Shown here in pieces: positions 6,408 through 11,936 of a DNA stretch of 24,152 nucleotides (positions are counted from its first letter, which is position 1; every line of letters begins with the position of its first letter). The notes beneath the pieces were generated by a model, which was not told the DNA's origin, did no database searches, and was given only the letters and a program-made list of their open reading frames with translations. The DNA comes from a virus, in IMG/VR virus record IMGVR_UViG_3300013130_000047, positions 1 to 24,152 of that record. One strand, given 5' to 3'. Made by a program: the position numbers and the translations under genes.

Positions 6408-8126
6408 TTATGGTTGTGGAGGATTTGGATCTGGTGGTAACTGTAATATGCTTGATAGAGGTTGTGCTTCTGGCACAACGTTACCTGTCTCTTGCAAGAA
6501 TATTTGATTTTGATTATTTATAAATCCTGATACTTGTGATTGATCATTCTCATCAAATCCTGTTGCAGTTCTGACATTGGTGCTGATTCTTACCCATAAC
6601 TGACCGTCCCAACGATATAAAATATTTGGAAAATAATCTATGCGTAAGAAGTAATCACCAACTTGCGGATTTTGTGGAAATGCTATTCCTGCTCCGCTTG
6701 GAGAACCGTTTGGTGCTTGCCCATCACCGTCTAGATAGCCTGTGCTATAACCAAATGATCTAGGTGTGCTACGAGAAATATATTGAAAACGAGGGTCGCA
6801 GTCTGCACGCCAGTTCATTTGAGGACTTATATTACCTGTAAATCCTGGTGCAGTAGGATCAGCATCAGCAGTAGCATATGTATTGTCTGCTGTACCATAT
6901 GGACTAGTGATAGGTCCTACGCTATAAACACTTAAAACTTTTGTTCCTTCTACTGCTCCGCCGCCAGTATCTAATCTTTTTGGTGCGATCTCTTTTATCT
7001 CTAAACTTGCTTGCATGAACTTATCAATCTTAGCAGACAAGTCCATGTCAGCAGTCATATCCCATATGCTTTTAACTGCTTCTTTGCTTATTTTTATGAC
7101 TGGACTAGCAGTTTTATATCTAGGGTTCCTCATATAAACTACTTGACCTGTTACGGTAGTCTGCGGTGCGCCGCCACCGAAAGTCAACACATCTATAGGA
7201 GGAGCCGGCTGATTGGTTTTATAACTAAGCACACCGTTACTTTCATAAGGCCCATATGTAGGTACTACATATAGTTTGCTACGATCATAACCTGCCTTAG
7301 GTACAAGGCGTTGAGCCTCTTGTAACTGAGCGTTATTGATATCAATATTTTTATTGTATGTCGAGAGAATATCACTCAACATACCTGCTGTGTCTTTTTC
7401 CCAATAAGTAGGATTAGGCGGGGCAATGCCTGCAGGAACTTCTATCTTGCTCTTCCAGTTATATTCCCCATAAGATATGACATATCCCGGTGGATATACT
7501 TTATCCTTATCCCACATTCCTAGATAGTTGTCTTTGTTTATTGGCTCTTGCAGTATTTGTGCGAACTCTTCGCTATTGACCAGTGGTTCACACTTTATGC
7601 GCCATAGATGTGGATACCAAGTTTGACTGAAACCCTCGCTAGCATAGTTTGCATCTGTTATCTGCATGAAGCGTTTCAATGCAACTGGTATAGTTTCTTT
7701 TAATGGGTTGTAGTCAAGTAAATGCGGTAGCTCAAGAACATCGCCCACCATAAGCTTTCTACCAATGATATCGATCATATCATTGTAGTGGACGGTGATG
7801 AATATAATGTCATTATTCAAGAATAAGCCGAACTGGCTTAGATCGAAATCAAGATTCTGAACATTATAATGGCCACGTAGACGATAGATATTGGAATCAT
7901 ATATCCTATCTCTATTTTCCAAAAACAATAGATCCTGTATATTCGTAGGATCAAGTTGATCATATTGAGGTTGTGTAAAATCTACGCTAGGAGTGCTAGC
8001 ATTGGGTCCAAGATACTTGTGTATATATAAGTCTGTACCCCCAACAGTAAGCATCTCAGATATGGACTTATCCATGAATCTGTAGTCATTTTGCTTAGTA
8101 GGGGAGTAAAGGGACAGCTTTGGCAT
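6408..8126 (-). CDS. gp14: gp14-like neck protein with added modules (572 aa)
   Basis: The N-terminal ~190 residues follow the T4 gp14 neck-protein pattern: an early ISEMLTVGGTDLYIHKYLG, a 'DRIYDSNIYRLRGHYN' stretch, FGLFLNNDIIFITVH, and GRKLMVGDVLELPHL, a beta-turn segment shared with gp14. T4 gp14 has about 256 residues, so this protein is more than twice as long. Residues ~203-241 resemble a carbohydrate-binding module of the CBM5/12 type (W205, then VYPPGYVISYGEYNW, then W238). Further on lie a KISKEAVKSIWDM segment and a C-terminal GDYFLRIDYFPN/YRWDGQLWV unit, ending in a Pro-rich tail. I chose ATG 8126 rather than TTG 8150 because only the former gives a standard start; an ACTAAATA octamer ends five bases upstream. 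The gp14 call rests on motif layout and on gp15 following it. Confidence 0.65.
   Translation of the reverse strand: MPKLSLYSPTKQNDYRFMDKSISEMLTVGGTDLYIHKYLGPNASTPSVDFTQPQYDQLDPTNIQDLLFLENRDRIYDSNIYRLRGHYNVQNLDFDLSQFGLFLNNDIIFITVHYNDMIDIIGRKLMVGDVLELPHLLDYNPLKETIPVALKRFMQITDANYASEGFSQTWYPHLWRIKCEPLVNSEEFAQILQEPINKDNYLGMWDKDKVYPPGYVISYGEYNWKSKIEVPAGIAPPNPTYWEKDTAGMLSDILSTYNKNIDINNAQLQEAQRLVPKAGYDRSKLYVVPTYGPYESNGVLSYKTNQPAPPIDVLTFGGGAPQTTVTGQVVYMRNPRYKTASPVIKISKEAVKSIWDMTADMDLSAKIDKFMQASLEIKEIAPKRLDTGGGAVEGTKVLSVYSVGPITSPYGTADNTYATADADPTAPGFTGNISPQMNWRADCDPRFQYISRSTPRSFGYSTGYLDGDGQAPNGSPSGAGIAFPQNPQVGDYFLRIDYFPNILYRWDGQLWVRISTNVRTATGFDENDQSQVSGFINNQNQIFLQETGNVVPEAQPLSSILQLPPDPNPPQP
6525..6532 (-). 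promoter_or_regulatory. Internal late promoter (TATAAATA, minus strand) ahead of gp15
   Basis: An exact TATAAATA on the minus strand, inside the 3' end of the gp14 gene, 126 nt upstream of the gp15 ATG. It could give gp15 its own late transcript. Being inside a coding region it may also be chance. Confidence 0.45.
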
Positions 8127-8131
8127 ATATG

Positions 8132-8139
8132 TATTTAGT
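8132..8139 (-). promoter_or_regulatory. Late-promoter-like octamer (ACTAAATA, minus strand) at gp14
   Basis: Read on the minus strand: ACTAAATA, then CATAT, then ATG. It differs from NATAAATA at one position and is the only late-type signal upstream of gp14. No Shine-Dalgarno is present. The HNH gene has the matching arrangement TCTAAATA-CTATA-ATG. Confidence 0.45.
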
Positions 8140-8164
8140 TTAAGAATCAATGACTTACAAAGGC

Positions 8165-8193
8165 TTGACTCTATATGTGCAAGGTATTATAAT
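8165..8193 (+). promoter_or_regulatory. Sigma70-type promoter (TTGACT-17-TATAAT)
   Basis: TTGACT at 8165-8170 and a perfect TATAAT at 8188-8193 are separated by exactly 17 bases. This lies in the 99-base gap between the divergent gp14 gene and the 375-aa gene. The start site would fall near 8200, leaving a leader of about 25 nt with GGAG at 8216-8219. It resembles a host sigma70 promoter, unlike the late octamers elsewhere, so the cassette behind it is probably expressed early. Confidence 0.75.
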
Positions 8194-8225
8194 ATATAAG
8201 TTAAGTAGTATTCACGGAGTATCGT

Positions 8226-9353
8226 ATGTCAAAGCTTAAAGATATTAAAGAGTTGCACCCCCGCGACCCTGACGCGAAGTACATCGGGCCCGAGCCCAAA
8301 TTCGATGCTGATGCAGTCAGCACTACTTGGGACCTCGCAAAAGCATTTGGGTGGTACAATCACTTCTATGACAAGAAGGACGCCCGTGAGTTTATTGCAC
8401 AGTATCTTGAAGTTGCAGGAAAGCAACAAGTTGCGAAAACACTACGCCGTGTCAATGAGCGCCATGTAAAGCCCACATATGGATGGCTAGCACGATGTAT
8501 CGTTCGTGGTAGCGTAGTTGACAATGACACTCTTACTAAGTTGCAGGATGAGGTCAATCGTCTCATCATACTGACTCAGCCTGAGGACACTACAGACGGT
8601 CCTGTTGTGTCTAATCGACCCAATGTGCAGGAGATCATGCGTGAGCGCACTCTGAATCTTGGCGGTGAACTTGAGGGTCTCTGGGACGATTATTTGAAGA
8701 AGGGTGCTGGCAAAGACGGCATCAAGGCAATCGATGTGTTGTCACAAAGCAACATTCTACCCCAGCATGTCCCGCTTCTCATTAGTGCGTGGCAGGCAAA
8801 GTTGGACGAATACAATGATGTTGCGTCAGGTAAAGATGAGCAGTTGAATGAAGCCTATGAGCGTTTCGGCAAGATTCAGTTGCGTAACATCATTAGTACG
8901 ATTGAAACTGTCATCGCCGATCTTAACGCATATGTCGGTATGAAGAAAGCAGGCAAGAAGCCACGTGCTAAAAAGCCTGTACCAGTCGAGAAGGTCGTCA
9001 AGCGTCTCAAGTATCTCAAGACTTTCAAACTTGAGAAACTTGAACTCACTAGCATCAGCCCAACTAAACTTCATGGCTGTAGTGAGGCTTGGGTCTATGA
9101 CACTAAGAAGCGTAAACTTCATCACTATGTTGCTGACGAATACGGTAAGAGTATTGGTGTCAAGGGTAATACTGTGATCGGCTTCTGTACTAAGGAATCG
9201 CAGATCAAAACATTGCGTAAGCCCGAAGAACAGATAAAAGTGATTATGGGTAGCAAGCCTGCAGCACGTAAGTTCTTTGATGGTGTCAAGGCTGTAAGCA
9301 CTACACCGAACGGTCGATTCAACAATAACATGATTATATTGAGGGCATTTTAA
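8226..9353 (+). CDS. Conserved phage protein of unknown function (375 aa)
   Basis: I do not know its function. The N-terminal half is acidic and helical, with a WDLAKAFGWYNHFYDKKDAR segment and two further helical stretches. Residues ~245-262 are a Lys/Arg/Pro linker (KKAGKKPRAKKPVPVEK). The C-terminal ~100 residues carry EAWVYDTKKRKLHHYVA, then VKGNTVIGFCTKESQIKTLR and an RFNNNMIILRAF end, a segment I associate with uncharacterised proteins of T4-like aquatic phages. The basic linker and paired domains could suit nucleic-acid binding, but there is no catalytic motif. It is the first gene behind a strong sigma70-type promoter and uses more C/G-ending codons than its late neighbours, consistent with early, high expression. 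Its stop overlaps the next start (TAATG). Confidence 0.85.
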   Translation: MSKLKDIKELHPRDPDAKYIGPEPKFDADAVSTTWDLAKAFGWYNHFYDKKDAREFIAQYLEVAGKQQVAKTLRRVNERHVKPTYGWLARCIVRGSVVDNDTLTKLQDEVNRLIILTQPEDTTDGPVVSNRPNVQEIMRERTLNLGGELEGLWDDYLKKGAGKDGIKAIDVLSQSNILPQHVPLLISAWQAKLDEYNDVASGKDEQLNEAYERFGKIQLRNIISTIETVIADLNAYVGMKKAGKKPRAKKPVPVEKVVKRLKYLKTFKLEKLELTSISPTKLHGCSEAWVYDTKKRKLHHYVADEYGKSIGVKGNTVIGFCTKESQIKTLRKPEEQIKVIMGSKPAARKFFDGVKAVSTTPNGRFNNNMIILRAF

Positions 9354-9544
9354 TGAATAGTATTGATCCTATTGAAAAAAGAATGGAAACAATGATGGTA
9401 GTTATAGATACTGCTGTCTTGGGTGCAACAACACCTAATGATCAACTTATGTTGGCATGTGCTATGTTGCAAAGAACTAAAGAGATTTTTGATCACTGCA
9501 TTGGGGTAGATGGTCGTAAAGAAATGTTTAGGGGACTTGTATGA
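9353..9544 (+). CDS. Small hypothetical protein (63 aa)
   Basis: The ATG shares a base with the upstream stop (TAATG), and the stop shares ATGA with the next start, which is typical of translationally coupled genes. The product looks all-helical: an N-terminal EKRMETMMVVIDTAVL stretch, a short loop, then LMLACAMLQRTKEIF. No family is recognised. Its existence rests on the tight coupling on both sides; its role, perhaps as a partner of the neighbouring MazG-like enzyme, is unknown. Confidence 0.7.
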   Translation: MNSIDPIEKRMETMMVVIDTAVLGATTPNDQLMLACAMLQRTKEIFDHCIGVDGRKEMFRGLV

Positions 9545-9990
9545 AAAATGTAGATTTAAACAAATATAAAGAGTTTGTAGCAGCAGTAACTAGCAAGCAG
9601 AGCCATGATCTAACAGAGTTCATGAATCGTCTTGATCGTCTTGACGGTAACTATGAAGCATATGGTCCAGATGGTGAATATATTCATGGTCCAGATGTCA
9701 ATGTACCATTATTGCTTTGCGGTGCTATCGGTCTTGGTAGCGAGACAGGTGAGTTCCAAGAGATCGTAAAGAAGTGTGTGTTTCAAGGCAAACCGCTCAA
9801 TGAAGAAACACTATTTCACATGAAGCGTGAATTGGGCGATATCATGTGGTACTGGGTCAATGCTTGTAGGGCTCTTGATCTAGATCCTAACGAAGTGGTA
9901 GCAGAGAATGTGAAGAAACTTGAAGCACGTTATCCCGGTGGTTCGTTCAGTGTCTGGCACAGTGAAAATCGAAAAGAGGATGACCTGTAA
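9541..9990 (+). CDS. mazG: MazG-like nucleoside triphosphate pyrophosphohydrolase (149 aa)
   Basis: MazG-type enzymes hydrolyse (d)NTPs to the monophosphate and pyrophosphate; in phages they may trim nucleotide pools or alter host alarmone levels. The family signature is present: GLGSETGEFQEIVKK with E71-x2-E74, FQGKPL, then RELGDIMWYW with E97-x2-D100, and a C-terminal NVKKLEARYPGGSF. These acidic residues bind Mg2+ in all-alpha NTP pyrophosphatases. The first ~50 residues before the core are extra, including a GPDGEYIHGPD stretch. It overlaps the 63-aa gene by four bases and ends the sigma70-driven cassette, directly before a palindrome that contains the gp13 promoter. Confidence 0.92.
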   Translation: MKNVDLNKYKEFVAAVTSKQSHDLTEFMNRLDRLDGNYEAYGPDGEYIHGPDVNVPLLLCGAIGLGSETGEFQEIVKKCVFQGKPLNEETLFHMKRELGDIMWYWVNACRALDLDPNEVVAENVKKLEARYPGGSFSVWHSENRKEDDL

Positions 9991-10020
9991 ATTCCGATAA
10001 ATAATATTATTAATCGGAAT
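9991..10020. repeat. 30-bp near-perfect palindrome containing a late promoter
   Basis: ATTCCGAT (9991-9998) and ATCGGAAT (10013-10020) are perfect inverted repeats. The 14-base centre is itself almost palindromic around TAATATTA, with one A-A mismatch (9999/10012). It begins directly after the MazG-like gene's stop. No T-run follows, so it is not a typical intrinsic terminator. Confidence 0.8.
9996..10003 (+). promoter_or_regulatory. Late promoter (GATAAATA) inside the palindrome
   Basis: GATAAATA lies in the left half of the palindrome at 9991-10020, 22 bases before the gp13 ATG. The leader has only a weak ribosome site (CGGAA). Overlap of promoter and palindrome could allow control by a DNA-binding dimer or by a structure in read-through RNA. 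Confidence 0.65.
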
Positions 10021-10025
10021 ATACA

Positions 10026-10811
10026 ATGTCTGCTGATCCATTATCAACCCCAACAAATGCAACACTAGAAGAGTTAAAAGAAGCTCTTTTTAACAACTTA
10101 AGATTGCGTTTGGGCGGAGATATAATCGATATTGAGTTAGACCCTCAGCATTATGAAGCAGCATATAACTATACTATTAAGTTATATCGCCAACGTGCGC
10201 AGAATGCTACACAAGAAAGTTATACATTGATGACTATCATCAAGAACGTAGACACATATACACTGCCTGCTCAGTTCATAAACGTTCGTAGTATTTTTCG
10301 TAGAACTGTAGGTCTTGAGACAGGCCCAAGCAGCACAAGCTTTGACCCATTTAGTAGTGCGATCCTAAATACATATTTGCTTAACTATAACTATACAGGC
10401 GGCATGGCTACATATAATTTCTATGCTGGTTATGTTGAATTGGCAGCACGTATGTTCGGTGGCTATGTCACATACACATTCAACTCTGTGACTAAAGTAT
10501 TAAAAATGGTTCGTGACTTTAAGGGTACTGGTGAGCGAGTTTTAATTTGGGCAGATATACAACGTCCAGAAGTAGAACTATTGCAAGATCCGGGCGCAAG
10601 TGTTTGGATAGGTGAGTATATATTAGCTGTACTTAAAAATATCATTGGTGAGGCCCGTGAAAAATATGGAACCATTGCAGGCCCGGGCGGAGGAACAACT
10701 CTAAATGGTACTGCTATGAAAGCTGAAGCGAAAGCAGCGCAAGAAGCATTATTACAAGACTTGCAAAGATATCAGGATTATAGCCAACCATTGACATGGA
10801 TTCAGGGTTGA
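10026..10811 (+). CDS. gp13: gp13-like neck protein (261 aa)
   Basis: T4 gp13 forms part of the neck that closes the filled head and receives the tail. The N-terminal ~85 residues match the usual layout: a short helix with LEELKEALFNNLRLRLGG, then IDIELDPQHYEAAYNYTIKL in a helix that ends in Arg/Gln-rich residues, then a strand segment DTYTLPAQFINVRSIFRR. The middle (FNSVTKVLKMVRDFKGTGER) and the long C-terminal helix with an A/E/K/Q-rich stretch also fit neck proteins. T4 gp13 is about 309 residues, so this version is slightly shorter. It is preceded by a late promoter inside a palindrome. Its partners gp14 and gp15 lie on the opposite strand 2-5 kb to the left. Family call by eye. Confidence 0.65.
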   Translation: MSADPLSTPTNATLEELKEALFNNLRLRLGGDIIDIELDPQHYEAAYNYTIKLYRQRAQNATQESYTLMTIIKNVDTYTLPAQFINVRSIFRRTVGLETGPSSTSFDPFSSAILNTYLLNYNYTGGMATYNFYAGYVELAARMFGGYVTYTFNSVTKVLKMVRDFKGTGERVLIWADIQRPEVELLQDPGASVWIGEYILAVLKNIIGEAREKYGTIAGPGGGTTLNGTAMKAEAKAAQEALLQDLQRYQDYSQPLTWIQG

Positions 10812-10836
10812 TTTTATTATTTTTTATTGATATCAT
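10808..10836 (+). promoter_or_regulatory. Possible sigma70-type promoter before dNMP kinase
   Basis: TTGATT (10808-10813) and TATCAT (10831-10836) are 17 bases apart in a very AT-rich stretch that begins at the gp13 stop. The start site would fall at about the ATG at 10843, which has no Shine-Dalgarno, so the mRNA might be leaderless. AT-rich sequence makes chance matches likely. Confidence 0.3.
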
Positions 10837-10842
10837 ATTAAT

Positions 10843-11475
10843 ATGATTGTAGGCATTACAGGATTTATTGGATCAGGCAAAGATACCATTGCTGACTACC
10901 TAGTTACGTTCAAAGGATTTAGACGAATGAGTTTTGCCGAACCGTTAAAAGATGCCATGAGTGCAATCTTTGGATGGGATCGTGAACTACTTGAAGGTAA
11001 AACAGTCTATAGTAGACAATGGCGTGAGCAAGTCGATCCCTGGTGGGCAGAAAGATTACAGATACCGCATCTGACTCCTAGATGGGTATTACAACAATGG
11101 GGAACAGAAGTCGGTCGCCGCGCTTTTCATGATGATATCTGGATCGCTAGCGTAGAAAATAAACTACGCACTATAAATGATAATGTAGTATTAAGCGATG
11201 CTAGATTCCCCAATGAGTTGATGGCTATAAAAAGGGCGGGCGGGATAAATCTGCGTGTATTACGTGGAGAGAATCCAGCCTGGTATGATGCTGCATTAAT
11301 ACTTAATAAAGGATACTATGCTTCGGGGTACAAAGAAGCTAGACAAGTTTTAGAATCATATAATGTACATGCTAGTGAATATAGTAGTGTAGGGTTAGAA
11401 CACGATTTCTACATAGATAATAACGGATCGGTAGACGAGTTACATAGACAAATCGATTCAGTAATCAATCTGTAA
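10843..11475 (+). CDS. gp1: Deoxynucleoside monophosphate kinase, T4 gp1-like (210 aa)
   Basis: This enzyme phosphorylates dNMPs to dNDPs for phage DNA synthesis. A P-loop is at the N-terminus: G7-x2-G10-S-G12-K13-D14-T15, giving the GxxGSGKDT form typical of phage dNMP kinases. Further family features are FRRMSFAEPLKDAMSAIFGW (substrate-binding region), VLQQWGTEVGRRAFHDDIWI, and VVLSDARFPNEL. T4 gp1 has about 240 residues, so the length fits. It acts in the cytoplasm in the nucleotide-supply pathway. It follows gp13 after a 31-bp AT-rich gap and has no clear ribosome site. Its 3' end overlaps the convergent HNH-like gene by 18 bases. Confidence 0.9.
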   Translation: MIVGITGFIGSGKDTIADYLVTFKGFRRMSFAEPLKDAMSAIFGWDRELLEGKTVYSRQWREQVDPWWAERLQIPHLTPRWVLQQWGTEVGRRAFHDDIWIASVENKLRTINDNVVLSDARFPNELMAIKRAGGINLRVLRGENPAWYDAALILNKGYYASGYKEARQVLESYNVHASEYSSVGLEHDFYIDNNGSVDELHRQIDSVINL

Positions 11476-11811
11476 ATCACCCCTTCTCCAGTTAACTTCT
11501 TTTCTTTTTATGACCTCTACGCAGTTCAAGCAGATCGTGCGTAAGTTATTTAGAGCAGTATTTTTAAGATTACCGTCTATGTGAAACACTGTAGTTTGCG
11601 TAGGGTATATGCTTCTAAAGCCGCAGTTATCACAAGTGGACTTCTTTTTATAGCCAGTCCTTTCCCAGTTAGGTACTCTAGGCTTAGATTTTCCTTTCTT
11701 TTTGCCGCATTCATCACATATACTGCGATAGTGTTTTATTCCATCGCGGATATAGTTAACTGCCCTTGGGTTTCTATTACAGCTTTTACAAATAGGTCTA
11801 GCGTTATTCAT
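11458..11811 (-). CDS. HNH-like zinc-finger nuclease (117 aa)
   Basis: Four Cys-x2-Cys knuckles are visible: C8/C11, C32/C35, C60/C63 and C94/C97. The second half has CDNCGFRS, then VFHIDGN (H77-x-D79-G-N81), then NNLRTICLNC, the H-x-D-G-N...NL...C-x2-C layout of phage HNH endonucleases. The first His of the classical HNH triad is not obvious: the residue before HIDGN is Phe rather than Asp or His, so activity could be weak or lost. The protein may be a free-standing homing-type nuclease or a zinc-ribbon DNA-binding protein. It is alone on the minus strand between dNMP kinase and gp18, overlaps the kinase by 18 bases, and has no Shine-Dalgarno. Confidence 0.8.
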   Translation of the reverse strand: MNNARPICKSCNRNPRAVNYIRDGIKHYRSICDECGKKKGKSKPRVPNWERTGYKKKSTCDNCGFRSIYPTQTTVFHIDGNLKNTALNNLRTICLNCVEVIKRKEVNWRRGDLQIDY

Positions 11812-11816
11812 TATAG

Positions 11817-11824
11817 TATTTAGA
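11817..11824 (-). promoter_or_regulatory. Late-promoter-like site (TCTAAATA, minus strand) at the HNH gene
   Basis: On the minus strand: TCTAAATA-CTATA-ATG. The bases after the octamer match the extended T4 late consensus (TATAAATACTATT) well, although position two is C instead of A. The gap to the ATG is five bases. Confidence 0.5.
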
Positions 11825-11841
11825 AAAAAACCTTCGAAGGT
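11824..11841 (-). terminator. Possible minus-strand terminator (palindrome plus T-run)
   Basis: ACCTTCGAAGGT (11830-11841) is a perfect 12-base palindrome. Read on the minus strand it is followed by a run of T (bases 11829 down to 11824). The stem is short. It would stop minus-strand transcripts coming from the gp18 side just before the HNH promoter. No plus-strand T-run is present. Confidence 0.4.
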
Positions 11842-11870
11842 ATCTGTATCCGTTATTTTTTGCCTTTTGT

Positions 11871-11878
11871 TATAAATA
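11871..11878 (+). promoter_or_regulatory. Late promoter (TATAAATA) for the tail sheath gene
   Basis: An exact TATAAATA 58 bases before the gp18 ATG. The leader contains a stem-loop and ends with AGGAAG as ribosome site. This is one of the two best matches on the plus strand and serves the largest tail gene. Confidence 0.8.
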
Positions 11879-11891
11879 ATAGAGACAACTC

Positions 11892-11908
11892 AGGCTTGTT
11901 GTAAGCCT
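11892..11908 (+). promoter_or_regulatory. 5'-leader stem-loop with GTTGT loop (gp18)
   Basis: AGGCTT (11892-11897) pairs with AAGCCT (11903-11908) around loop GTTGT. It starts 14 bases after the late promoter, so it lies close to the mRNA 5' end. No T-run follows, so it is not a terminator. Confidence 0.5.
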
Positions 11909-11936
11909 CAAAATATTACACATAGGAAGTAAAAAT

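Noticed and set aside
8127-8150. TTG start at 8150 for the gp14-like gene
   Set aside because: Gives eight extra residues from a rare start codon; ATG 8126 has the same promoter geometry as the HNH and Nudix genes.
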